64,000 bases of DNA, taken from assembly GCA_028023455.1 (NCBI GenBank), contig JAQFVV010006647.1:477001-541000 (forward strand), given 5' to 3'. The position numbers were made by a program, and so were the translations under genes. The first letter of the stretch is position 1. Each line of letters starts with the position of its first letter. Positions 35,401 through 47,489 of the stretch are shown here, one piece after another. This DNA comes from Epiperipatus broadwayi (Eukaryota; Onychophora; Udeonychophora; Euonychophora; Peripatidae). A model generated the notes under the pieces. It searched no databases, was not told the origin of the DNA, and was given only the letters and a program-made list of their open reading frames with translations.

Positions 35401-37641
35401 TTAGAATTCTTAAATAAGGTTGAGTGGGAGATAAAGATTTGCTCTGGGCTAAGGCTTATAAATTGAAAAACAAGAAAGTTTATGTGGGAGATAGTGAAAA
35501 GGTATAAATAACCCTAAAAATTTCGAACATTTTAGATTATTCTTGTACTGTGTTGGCAGTTCAGACATTTAATTTCTTTCTAAAATATTGCTGTCAAAAG
35601 ATGTCAAAATTCACTGCTATACGTAAGCTAACCTACAACATGCCTTGCTAACTTAACTAAGGATGGACTCCTGATTCTAGCTGTTCTTACATCATGCCAT
35701 GAAAGTCTGAAGTAAAAAGGATCCCAAAAATATGCCTCTACACTTGCCACCATAAAGAAATGAAGACACAGTAAAATTGGAACTTAAAATAAAAGTGCAC
35801 ACTCCTTGAAAACTATGTGAACTCTGTTTTACCATAAGGTAAAATTATTTCTTGTTCTTTCCAGGATAAATAAATTTCTTTTAATTAAATCTCTGCTCAA
35901 TCTAAAATAAGTGTGATGTATAAAGTTTTCCTAGTTATTTTATCTCATAATTTTTTTATATGTGTTTGCTTTTTTTTGTATTTCTAGTGTGTCTTGGAAT
36001 CTTAGTTTTAAGATTCCAAGTTTGTTTTCAATTTTGTTTATTGGAGAGTATATTGTGAGATTATAGTTTATATTCTTAATATGTCTCCCTTTATTTTATT
36101 AACTAGTGCTAAATGCTTTAGCAGTCTTTCATAATTTTAATTTGCTCACTTGTCCTTATTTTATAGTCCAATAATTAATTTAAATTATTGTGTTTGTGCT
36201 TTTTGCTGCTGCAAATCTTTTGGATGGCGGTTTTCTGTTTGTTATTCTAGTTTTTCTGTAGTTGGAGATTTCCTTTCTTTTTTGGATTAAGTAAGACCAT
36301 AATAATTCTTCAATTTTCTTGTTTTGTATGTGAAGTCAAACATGAATTATCTTAAAAGTGGTAATCATGAGCTGTCCTGCTGACAAAATGACATTCTTGT
36401 CTTTATGCCTTATTCCAGACCAAGAAATGCTCGCTGCACTGTTTCATTGATTTCTTACAAGACTGTATTTTTTATATATCTGAATTGAAAAACTAGAATC
36501 GTTTTCTTTTATAAATTACCAGCAAGAAAATACTATTAATCCTCTTTTAAATTCTAGGTAATAGGAATGTTTCTTTCTGCTAAAGCATTTAATGTTTTAA
36601 TATTTGCAACTCATATACACTCTCTGATGAATTAGTGTATAAAAATCTAGGTCAAACTTTAGTATTTTGTTGGCTAGATTTATTTGCTCTTTTATTTATT
36701 TTTTTTTTGCTTTAAAGTTATTAGTCAGAGTGTGTACTGAGAATTTAGTTTGTAAAGTTATTTGTATTTTAATTATTTCACTTTCTTTATAAAGGCTTCG
36801 GCAGACATAACTGGTTTTCTAATTACTTACCTGTCTCCTATTGAGACTTTTAATTATTGTACTCAGCTTAGTTTTGGCCAGTCATTTGGTTGGTGATTCA
36901 CCTGTATTATACGTCTGTTTTCCTTAAATCAGAGATTTAATGTTTTATTAATTTTAAATTATTTACGCAGGAGTGTTTTCTAATTTTACTATTTCATTAA
37001 ATTTGAGATTTAAGTTTTTTATTGTTTTATAATTTGTACTCCATTGTATTCATTCACCATTTTTGTGTTCTTGCATTGTAATCAATTGTGATGATCTTAA
37101 ACATGATTGTTCCATGCACTAGTTCTGCGGACATTATGACGTCATTAGTCTAAACTAGTGATGCTCACCCATGCTGAGTTCGTTGATTTGTGCAAGAAAC
37201 TTTCATTTCCCTTTTCTTTTAGAACTTTTGAATAAGGAAACCGGAATTGCCTAGGTGAATTGTCAGCTGAAGGAAAATCATTCGCTTCTTTTCTAATTCA
37301 CTTTTAAAAAAATTAGTCTGTCTGCTAGAGCATTGACAATTTATTTTTGTTAGTACATGCCTGATATAACCTAATTTGTTGTGTGTAAAGCTCTATTTTA
37401 AAATTTTATATTACTCTTAATAAAATCTCAAATTAGTTTAAATTATTTTGCTGACGTTTGTCTAGTGCTTTCATTTTCTCAATTATCTGAACAATATTTA
37501 AAACCTCTTGCTTTGTCCCTGAGTCTAGTCAGCACAAATTATCATCACCATCCATTTTTGATCATGGTAAACAAATTTTCCAGATACTTAGTGATCTGGT
37601 GGTGCCCTCCGTGATCAAGGGCAGATTGAGTGACCATTACA
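35400..37641 (+). mobile_element. L repeat (LTR-like), copy A
   Basis: It is colinear with the reverse complement of 62,414-64,000. Shared strings include taaatctctgctcaatct, gtgtgtcttggaatctta, tctcctattgagac, ttttggcca and ctggtggygccctc. The right end ...tgaccattaca is followed by atatatta, and copy B starts tgtactgg directly after an AT tract, so the family ends ...ACA against (AT)n. The left limit is uncertain. It looks like a solo LTR or an LTR of an old large element. No internal ORF is seen. Confidence 0.65.
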
Positions 37642-37741
37642 ATATATTAAAATTTTATTTTTTATGCAAGCAACATCTGTCATCATATGAGGTCTACCCG
37701 CAAACAAAGGATTATGTGCACAGATTGCACTAACTCAAACT

Positions 37742-37954
37742 TTGGGAGAACTATTTTTATCCAAACTTATTAGTAATGATGCCATGTTATACTTTAAAAA
37801 TGAGACATTTGAAAAAAAAGACATTACTGCAAAAACTCTCACATTCTTGCGAATTCGTAATATTCTTGGGGAGATATTGGAAGATCGATTTATATGCAGG
37901 ATGATAGATCACAACATTAAAACTCAGATTTTTAATGACACAAAGGATCATTAA
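37742..37954 (+). other. Unassigned 70-codon opening
   Basis: A frame of about 70 codons starting from a non-ATG codon, next to an S1 SINE. The peptide (containing TLTFLRIRNILGEILEDRF) is amphipathic and unrecognised. A decayed exon or chance are both possible. Confidence 0.15.
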
Positions 37955-37990
37955 CATTAGCTTGAAATGCTTAAAAATGGAAGTTTTGTC

Positions 37991-38090
37991 AAGCGTTGTT
38001 AGCCAAGAGGTCATCGCAGCCGCCTTGCAAGCAAGTAGTTGGTTGCACATGGTTGTGGATTCGTGCCTCCCGGCCAATGCTATGACATAT
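37991..38090 (+). mobile_element. SINE, family S1
   Basis: AAGCGTTGTTAGCCAAGAGG (A-box region), GGATTCGTGCCTCCCGG (B-box region), then CCAATGCTATGACATATG and an A tail. Target duplications are not clear. Confidence 0.85.
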
Positions 38091-38102
38091 GAAAAAAAAA
38101 AG

Positions 38103-39914
38103 AAAGTTGGGGGCAGGGAAACAGGTATTTTGCTTCAATCTGTTTATCTATCTCTATAGAAATATTGAATAATATATATATACAAATACTCTGCAAACTA
38201 CACTAAAACATTTTAAGCTAAATCATCATCAAATCATTGAACTTTTTCTATGAAGAAAACAAAATGGCCGATATATATATATATACGTTATATTTTACTT
38301 GGAGTTTAATATTTTGAAATGTAGTAAAAATTAGAGTGTTCAGATAAACAGAACCAAATTACTTTCACCAGAGATAACACTTATTATATTAACACAATAT
38401 TAGATTTCTAAAACACTTTTTAAAGCTATTAACAGAAAATAAATATTTCGGTTTTGTCATTGAAAAGCCTCATTATTGTTTTAGCAAATGACTGTGTGTA
38501 CAGATAAATAATACAATATAAATACTTTGGTTCGTCATTGAATATCCTAATTATTTTCATTCAGTATAATGTGAATATTTTGCACATGTATATGTAGAAA
38601 AATAGTAATTATGTTTTATATATATAGTAAGAAAATCATTATTTTTATAAAACGAAATGGTTCTCAATTCTGTTAATAAATAATTATTTAAATGTCATCG
38701 TTATGGAAGTTTGAGAAACCTATATTATTAATTTTCAAAAGTTGACAAGAAATCAATAATTTGAATTAAACATTTCTTTGCCAAATTGCAAGAAGAAAAT
38801 GAACAGTTTTAAGTGAAGCTTTTGAAAGTAAAAACTAGTATAAAACAGTGAAGTTTGAGATTTAGTGAGGAAAAATTCTATGAAATTTTAAATGAAATGA
38901 CGTCTTTTAAGTTTATTAGCCAAAATGCAATAATTTATTTGTCTGGCAAAATGAATTTTGTAGAAAAAATGCTGTCTAAAACAATTTATTCTTTAAATAA
39001 ATTAAAAATAATAATAGTAATAGTTATATTTATTTTTACCAATGAATGAAAATTAAAGCTTCCATTTTAGAAATCGTTTGTCCATATTTTATATAATTTT
39101 TCGAGATGGGAAAAACATTAAGACAAAATAACACATTGTGGAGGCAACGTATTTATTGAAAAAATTGTAAAAATTAAATCAAAATAAATATTTTTTAAAA
39201 AATTCGAAAATATATGATAGTGGTATTTGCTTGCTAATTGCAATCTATGTGAAAATAAAATGAGGTAAAACTAAATTGAATTTAATTCTACGATGTTATC
39301 ATATTTTGGTTTTAAAAAATAGAGACGAAACCAGGATGAAATAATCCAATATGTGTAATTTTCAAATCAATGGTTTTAATTAATTCACCTGTTAAAAATA
39401 GTAAATAAATTATGAAAACTAGTAACTAATAAAAATAAAATGTCTATTTCATTTATTTTACTCACAATGCATACATAGTGTGCACACATATTTCTATATA
39501 TATATATACCCGTGAATTTCACATGTAAAATTTAAAAGTGGATTTTGGACTACAAGTGGTAGAAATAATATAGAAAAAGTATAAAAACTTTAATATCAAA
39601 TGATGCCGATTGTTAAAATATTATTAAATATAGTAATAGTATTAAAACTGACAATATATAATTAAGCAGTATGATTATTCTATGAGATTTCACTTGAAGA
39701 GATAAATAAGATATTTTAAATTTAATTTGTCTTTACTTCCTCAGTTGCGAATCAATCTGCAATATGCTCAGAGAACAGTCGACTGAGAACCAGAAAACAA
39801 TATTGCTTGATTTAGCTTGTCCCATATTGAAAAGTACTACACAGAACAAAAAAATAATACCCAGTTAGTCATGAGTGCTTTCAAAATTTGGACATACACA
39901 GATTCTCTGAGAGT
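38103..39914. other. AT-rich non-coding DNA with short (AT)n tracts
   Basis: Short AT runs lie near 38,270-38,286 and 39,495-39,510. Small openings of about 60 codons at 38,855 and 39,817 are AT-rich chance frames. Nothing else was recognised. Confidence 0.5.
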
Positions 39915-40706
39915 AATAAAAAGTTGTATATGCAGCAGGATTAATCTCATGCTTTCAGAAGGGAACTTAGGTAAATTTATAATTGACCTTTGTAAATAAT
40001 AAATATTGTTGATCGTATAACTTGTATATTCCTGCCACTTCCTTAATTAAAAGAGAATGCTAAACCACTCAGAAACTAACAATGAGGAATGCTAAAAAAG
40101 TGTTCAGTGCTATATATACATAAATATCTTTTATGTATCATTGTAACTGCGTATTGTATAATTTTATTACACATCCAATTAAGAATTTAGTTGTTTTATT
40201 CACACCACTTAACCTATTACAATAAAAAGTTATATAGATGACAGAATTAATGTCACTCTTTCAGAAGAGAACTTAGCCAAAGTCATAATTTGCCCTATAT
40301 TTATTATATTACTAAATGTATCTGTTGTAAATAATAAATATTGCTGATCATATATCTTGTATGTTTCTGTCACTCCATGAACAAAAGAGACATTAACAGT
40401 AAGAAACTGCTAGAAACTATTCAGTAAGCTATATATACATATTTTTCATGTATTATTATAACCGTGTATTATATATTTTTATTGTATAGGGTATATGAGC
40501 ACAGACTTTCACATAACCCACGACTCTCCACTCTATCTCATAACACTGATACACTTGACCACATAAATATCAAAAAGATAAATAATCACTAATATACCCT
40601 ATATATTACATATATTGATACAGGTATATAATAAGCCAGTATTTCAGTTATAATTTTATTACACATCCAATTAAGGATTTTGTTGTTTTATTCACACCAT
40701 AGTGGA
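39915..40706. repeat. Tandem duplication, unit about 306 bp, second unit interrupted
   Basis: Unit 1 39,915-40,220 and unit 2 40,221-40,706 share aataaaaagtt, cttagg/cc, taataaatattg, gatc, cttgtat, ctatatatacata and attttattacacatccaatt. Unit 2 contains an extra segment of about 163 bp derived from repeat X. Confidence 0.85.
40488..40650. repeat. Repeat X fragment nested in the tandem duplication
   Basis: It begins agggtatatgagcacagact (reverse complement of the X end) and ends with tattgatacaggtatataat. It thus holds an inverted X end followed by a direct X junction segment. It interrupts the string attgtat/aattttatt that is continuous in unit 1. Confidence 0.8.
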
Positions 40707-40904
40707 ATATAATACAACCTTAAGTCTTCAATTTTCACGCACACAAAATACTGTGCAAAAGTAAAAATTAAGTTGTAGTAATAAATGTGACAGTTTCAGG
40801 ATACAATAAATAGGAATTTCTATTATTCTTTTTTAATTCATTACAATTATGCCATCTACTATAAGTCTCAGTATCTAAAAAATGCCATATGATAGTACTT
40901 AATA

Positions 40905-41005
40905 AATATGTATCTAGCACTGTTCTATCCAATATTCCCAGATTACTTTCAAGTTTATGGGTCTCATCAGTGAGAAACTTTGGATCTTGGAAGAGAGTAA
41001 AATAG
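40905..41005 (+). repeat. Diverged fragment of the 31.4 kb fold-back family
   Basis: Shares tatctag, ccagattacttt, and ctcatcagtgagaa in the same order as 31,480-31,560. Confidence 0.6.
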
Positions 41006-41010
41006 TGTGT

Positions 41011-41679
41011 AAGCTGGAGTTATATGACATTCATGTTTTAATTTTTATTAATACTATTCTTACTGATGTACCATATATATATATATTGTGCCCTTTTCTA
41101 TAGGTCAATGATGGTTATAAATGGTCAATTACTAAAAAATTTTAAAATTAACATTATATAGTATTTAATATTATAAATTATAAATAAGCAGAAAAGGGTT
41201 AATGTAATATGTTTAATAATAAGTATTGTGATGGTGAGGATTGCATCTAGTTCTATATTTTTCTAAATTATTTTTCAAAATTTATATAATCATTTTAAAT
41301 GATATAAGTAGCAAATTTATTAAGACAGATAAAAATAGACTAAACACCGGAAATGTTTACGTGACTGTCTGGAATATTTTATGTATAAGCACCAGTTTAG
41401 ATTAATACAAATAATTAAAATATTTAAATAATATATTATAAAACTGGATGGAATTGTCACACATTATAATAAAAAGATAAGATTGTACATTTTATTAATT
41501 ATTGTTTCAAAATTATTTAGAAGTAATTAAATTGTAATAGATAATAATTAATTTAAAAATAATAATAGGTTAATATTTAAGTCTATTACGTCATCAGTTT
41601 AAAACTTTAGAAAATGTTTACAAATCAAAGTAGGGACTGACCAATAAAAAGATAGATTTCGGCAGACAATAAAAATCGC
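41011..41679. other. AT-rich non-coding DNA
   Basis: Contains an (AT)n run near 41,072-41,086 followed by TGTGCCC. No gene recognised. Confidence 0.4.
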
Positions 41680-41733
41680 GCCAACTAATTATATAAACGA
41701 GGAGAACAAAAATGTGTTGACTCCAGAGCAGAG
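41680..41733 (+). promoter_or_regulatory. Possible promoter and first non-coding exon
   Basis: A CCAAT-type string (about 41,640) and TATATAA (about 41,690) are followed by a short exon that ends CAGAG before GTAAAA at 41,734. A matching acceptor (tccacag) lies at 41,911. The spacing is that of a polymerase II promoter with a spliced leader exon. It is inferred from sequence only. Confidence 0.3.
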
Positions 41734-41911
41734 GTAAAATTTTAAGCTCTTTAAAATTTCTTTCTTTCTTCAATTATTAGTCAATTTTATTAGAATTTTT
41801 AATAAATATCTTTGAAAGAAACTAACTAACATTTTAAAATCTTTCGAAGCGAATCTAAGAATAAAATTTAAAAAAAAAAGTTCTCATAATAATGTTTCAC
41901 TAACTCCACAG

Positions 41912-43017
41912 TTACCTGCCAGTGGACTCTATCAAAATATAATCTGAATTTTCAATAAAAATGGATGGATTCTTAAAACTAAGTTATAAATTTTGTAATA
42001 TTTCAAAAATGTTAACGTTGTTCATTGATATAGTTTGTATAGCATATTACTATGAAAACTGCTTTAGTGCGTGTAAAATTGATGGAAGGACATTGTGCGC
42101 AAAGTTAATGAATATAATGAAAAATAAAAATAAATATTATTCGTGTAAAAATAAATGGACAAAAAGAATTTTATGAATTACTTTCTTTAAGATGACCTGA
42201 GCAATTACTCTAGAAATAGTTAAAGATCAAAAATGTTGTATATAAAATAATAATGAATAAAAGTAAAATTACCAAGGAAATTACTTGCCTGAAGAAGAAG
42301 AAGTAGAAAAAAAAAATAGTTTACAGAGAAATAAATATAAAATATTGGATCCATGGAAAAACGCAATTTGGTACCGTAATGATATAAATATTTGTAGTTC
42401 TGATAGAAATAAAGATGCATCAACGCGCCGAGGTAATATTCGCCCAACATTAAAAACTTCGTGGGATAACTAAATAAAGATTTTTAATAATTTTGAATTA
42501 AACATTACAACTAAAGATCGTCTAAACAGTTAACTAAATGAACTAATTTATTTTAAAACTTTAATAATCAGAAAGGAGAACATTTGGACAAAGAAGAAAA
42601 TAATAAATATTAGGGGACTAACCAAGATTTACCACCAGAAAAATATGTGATTATGGTTTAAATTATTTTCTTTATTAATCTAAGTTAAACATTGAGTTTA
42701 GATAGCCATAGGGAAACAAATACATTAATTTGCAATATAAAATTATATAAAATAATATGTTTTTTGATTATGAATGTTCAAATAAAATTGTATGTGTGTG
42801 GAAACTTTGTATGTTTGCGATGCTCGAGGAGAAAGAAATCCACGACGAACTCTAATAGGAAGGTAAAAGATTATTTGGTACATTTTATGGTTATTAATTA
42901 TATAATGTATGTTTTATTTATTTAGATCAGCTGTGAACCGAATGAATGTAATGAAAAATTTTATTGTTATAGTTATTGTAAAACGCATTTTGAAAAACAA
43001 CACTCTAAAACACTATG
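41912..43017 (+). other. Candidate small spliced Cys-rich gene or transposase remnant
   Basis: Three open segments follow the putative acceptor: 41,961-42,173 (starts MDGFLKLSYK, Cys/Lys-rich), 42,255-42,470 (acidic start LPEEEEVEKK, then charged) and about 42,770-42,860. The last carries CLRCSRRKK, then GTAAAA...TTTAG (a 66-bp candidate intron, 42,861-42,926), then CEPNECNEKFYCYSYC and KTHFEKQHS to a stop at 43,015. The C-terminal Cys/His spacing recalls zinc-ribbon ends of piggyBac transposases, but no catalytic domain is present. The internal exon junctions are unproven and it could all be decay. Confidence 0.3.
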
Positions 43018-43019
43018 AG

Positions 43020-45198
43020 ATGTAATTAGATTTTTAAAAATATGCATACGACAATCATTTAATGTATTATTAATATAGTTCAATATAACCAATGGTTATG
43101 TCATATTTTCTGTTAATTTTTCCGATTAGGATATTTGAGTGTTATTTAATAAAACGTAGATGTCGAACCTACAGTGTAATAAAGCAAGGCAAATTGTTCT
43201 TATAGAATAGGGGAATGTTTTTATATTAGTGAATTTTGTTTATTGTTTTAAAAGGTAGTTAGTTTTATCGATGTTGGATACAGTGAAAATCTTGAGAGAT
43301 AGTTTGGATAGTGATTTGGTAGTACATGGAGATTCGGAAACCAAGATGATGTATTAAAAACTAGGATGCTACAGGGAATGGAATTATAAGTAATTTAAAT
43401 GGTAATCAGTGTAGTTAACAAAGCCCTATGACTGTTACACATATAGTCATGGACAGTGTTATTTTTATCTTTCTTGTGAATCTTATTAGATGTTTGGTGA
43501 AGCTGAATAAATAGCTGCCACATCGTGCTTATCATCAGGGTTATCAGACAAGGAATGTCGGCTCTATCCACACTGTTCCATACATTTTGAAGTATATATT
43601 TTGATGAGTTATTTATCTATCTTCCCAATATCCTACACATCTTTCACTATCTTTATCTGTATTTCTTGCAACTACATCGTTATTTGATAAGTCTATTGAA
43701 AAGAAACAATAGATATTTTAGAATGTATGTCATGCTATTATTTGAAATAAGAATAGTTAAGGATTAACAAAGAGTAGATTATAATTATGAAAAAAAAGAT
43801 GCATATATCCTAAGGAAGGAAGGAGTCAGAGAATTATTTTAATTTTAAGAAATGAACTATAATTTGCTAAAATATATCTAAGTAGAAATATACAAAAATA
43901 TTAAAAAATGATTTAACGTGTTCTTATTGTTGATTATATTTAAAAAATATAAGTATTGCATATTTAAAGAATGTAATAACATTCGATGATTATAATATAT
44001 GTTAAACTGAAACAGGAAAATAATTAAGCTCATGTTATGGCATTATACATGAGTATGGCTTATGAATAAATGTATTAGAGTTTACGAGCATTAGATAACA
44101 AACGTAATAGGTATGAATAATATTTGAACAAGATGCAAAGTGACTTATATAGAGTTATAAGAAAATGTAATTATTTTTTAAGAGGAAAAAACCATATTGA
44201 TTGTACATTTATGATGTTTATAAATGATGTTTACCCACATATATAACTTATAATACTGTAATGTTAATATTAAATGGTAAAGAATAGTATTACCCATATA
44301 ATAGTTAAACTAAGTAATATAATAAACCTAATTAGAAATAAATGAATAACTTATAAAAGTATAATAATTTAAATTAACTATAAAAGAAATCTAAAATGTA
44401 TAATTTAACTTTTGTAATGTTAAAAGAAAGGAGGATATCCCTTGTAAATAAATGTAAATAGATTTGTTTGTTTTATCTTAATTTTGATTTTTGTTAATAA
44501 AATTCTAAAATTTGTTATTAAAACTTGTGTCTGAGTTTTGTTTTCTCTACATCATTGCATGGATTCATAGGGTATGTTTACAGTCATTAAACTAAGTATA
44601 TAATTGTTTGCACAAAATATAAATAAAGAAGTATATTTAATCTTAAATGTTTGTTGGTATTTTGTAATTGAATAATTATGAAATTGCATTACATTATTGG
44701 TCATAAATCCATTATTATGGTAATTTGCTAAATTATATGCTATTAGTTGCCACTTACTTCATTTATCAGATTATCTAAACACTGTCACTTACTAATTATT
44801 TTATTATGTAAGGAAAAAGATAAACAAAAGGGAGGATATTGAGTGATTAATTAATTTATTATGGTTATAAATTTGCGATAAAAGAAAAGCTATACTAGTG
44901 GGATTAAACAATGAAGATTGTGATTATTATTCTTATTGTTTTATTATTAATCTAACTTCAGAGTAGTAAATTATGACACAAAATCCCTTATCATATTTTG
45001 CTACTTTATTTTAATTTAACATTGAATAAATTTAAGAACCTGAGATTATTTTATCTGAGCTAGATAATTACTAATATTGTTAGGATAGATAAAAGATTAA
45101 TACTTTAATTGTTAAATGAGTTTAGTGATTGGAAGTTGCAGAAGTCATAAGAATACTATGTAGTTATTATATTTAATAGTAGTAAAAAGGGGGGATAG
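43020..45198. other. AT-rich non-coding DNA with three polypurine tracts
   Basis: No ORF recognised. Three similar purine runs lie at 44,422-44,437 (taaaagaaaggaggata), 44,825-44,838 (caaaagggaggata) and 45,185-45,198 (aaaaggggggatag). They resemble retroelement plus-strand primers, and the last abuts TGTTCTTATGCC. Confidence 0.4.
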
Positions 45199-45486
45199 TG
45201 TTCTTATGCCATTGAGGTGGTATCCTATGGGATACTATCTCAATGCAATCTACTTTGTCACTTTATTTCCACTTCTAATCTCATGAATTATAGAATAGTT
45301 ATTTGAATTAGTCTAAAACTGAACCTAAGTTAATTTTAAGCAACCTGAGCTAGCAAAGCATTTAGTTGAATATGTCATTAATTGTTAGAGCTAGAACCCG
45401 GGGAGGCGATTTTCACTATACTATATTATTTATTTTTGAGTGTAGTGGAGCTACACGAAGGAGAGGGCATAATATATATATATATA
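45199..45486 (+). other. Possible LTR start following a polypurine tract
   Basis: TGTTCTTATGCC begins right after aaaaggggggatag. A strong hairpin follows (45,211-45,225 with 45,230-45,244, 2 mismatches in 15 bp). The block ends in an AT tract into which the next element inserted. No second copy is in the window, so the LTR reading is tentative. Confidence 0.3.
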
Positions 45487-47124
45487 TATAATGTACCTAT
45501 ATTGATATAGGCACATATAATTTTTATCTAAAATTATTATTAAAGTAATCTTTCATAAAAGAAAAACATAAAATTAAATGTTGAAGAATTTATTGCAGCT
45601 TGTTTTCGAAAAAGATAAGAATTAAATAGTTTTTTTGTTAGTATTCATAAAAATATAATTTGAGAAAGTTAAGACATGCAAATCTCTTTTCATTCAATTT
45701 TAATTAAAGAAAAAATAATGTTAAAACTAAATAGTAAATTGTATTAAAAATATATGTGCATATATATGTACATTTGTAAATATATAAAATGTATGTGAAA
45801 GTTAGGGAAGATTATCATTGAAAAACACGGCAATGGCTATTAGATATTAATTAATATAAAACAATACATTTTTGCATGGCTATTACTAATTAAGCAATCT
45901 TTCAAAACATGTTTATCAAAGGATTAATTGATAAGGAATTTGACAACAGATCTTTGCCGGAGATATCAGAAAGACAACACGTTGCAGATATAAATAGACC
46001 TTTTTTATCGGACAGTCATTCATTCCACAAATTAATTGAGTTGAGACAATCAGTTCACAAAATTATTGAGAGAGTGCAGTTCAGAAATTAATTGAGTCAG
46101 TTAACAAACAAAATGCAGTGCTGAGAAGATTTTGGGAACGCACGTTTATCTCCAGCCCAGATGTCCGATGAAAACAGCAGATCTGCCCGTGAAATAATGT
46201 CAGCTTAACATCATAGAAAATCTCCGTCCGTATCTAATTGTCTTCGATAGCAATAATCGTGAAAATCAGGAAACTCAGCAAGGAAACGTCCCAGCCGGCT
46301 GGTAAGCATTTATAATGGAAATATCCTCACCGAAAGCAGCCTCCAAAGAACAAAATTCTACGTCAACATTCAAAATCCTAGGTAAAACATTTGCTTATTT
46401 TTGTTATACTGTAATAGCCATTGCATTTCATTAATTCGTGCGAATCCTCCAAGAGTCTAATTATATGAACTCGATATCATACATAAATGAACTATTGATG
46501 TGTGTGATTAAATTTCAAATGCTATGTAATACTTTAATATTATTATGTGTGTGCATGAGTTAATATGTGCGTGATCCTTATATCAATATTATTAGTTAAA
46601 TTAGATAAATACCAGTGTTTTGTTATGAAAGTAAATAAGAATATTTAAACTAGTTTAGAAATGTCAATTTAAAATATGCGTGTGTTTTATTAGAATTATA
46701 AAATGTTTAAATTTAGAAAATAAATGTTAGTTAATAAATTATCTTTAAAATTAAACTTTATTTGTCGGTCAATTCTTTTTAACAAATTCTTTATCAAGTC
46801 TTTTAACCACTATTTAAGTATAATCTATTAGTGATTACAAACAGCTGAGCTAGTCGTGGATTTAGGCATTGAGTTAGTGGCCATTGCTTAAAGTGCATTA
46901 TTTATTCATCCTTGAATAGATAGCTGGCGCCCGTGTTTATACACAAACAAAAAAAGTGCTTTGAACTTGGTGTTGAATTCAACAGGCGAGAAGAAGTTAT
47001 GTCCTGGAAATGTAACGTTAGTTATATACTTTATAGCTATCGTTTGGGCATACATACTCTCCGAGTATGTTCTTCTCTGCCTAAGAGGCCGGTGTTTCGA
47101 ATACACATATTCGAATACAGTTCA
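45487..47124 (+). repeat. 5' LTR of the 5.5 kb element
   Basis: It begins TATAATGTACC where the 3' LTR has TGTAATGTACC. The TG start has been altered, or overwritten by AT slippage. It ends ...ACAGTTCA. It has AATAAA-type signals near 46,720. Openings of 60-85 codons within it occur in both LTRs and look non-coding. Confidence 0.93.
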
Positions 47125-47126
47125 AA

Positions 47127-47144
47127 TGGCTAGACCCAACTTGG
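47127..47144 (+). other. Primer-binding site of the 5.5 kb element
   Basis: TGGCTAGACCCAACTTGG begins two bases after the LTR end. The TGG start complements a tRNA CCA end. The tRNA species is not identified. Confidence 0.7.
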
Positions 47145-47489
47145 GGCTGAACCTAAGAAACAATAGTGACGAGGTACTTTGTTTCTTGTTTGAAAAATTT
47201 GTTTTATACAAAAGTTAAATTACGTATGTAAAAGTGTTTTAATTTAAAAAAAAAGAATTGACCGAAAATTTTTTTTTTTCGAAATGAAAAGAGATTTTGA
47301 CATTTATGCTATCAAATCAGAGACAGCTGATATTTGGGCGGGGTTAAAGCATTAAGAGCAGGTAGAGAAAAGGACAAAAGTCTGGAGGTAACGTGAGTTT
47401 CCGTATTAGTAAGAAAAATAAATAAATAAGTCGTATATTAAATTCAGTTTAACATAAGCGCTAGTACTTTGAAATTGAAATTTTCGAAA

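Noticed and set aside
46906-47218. Openings of 60-85 codons in the LTR, repeated at 50,797-51,058
   Set aside because: They are on both strands, inside LTRs, and differ in length between the two copies; no protein features.
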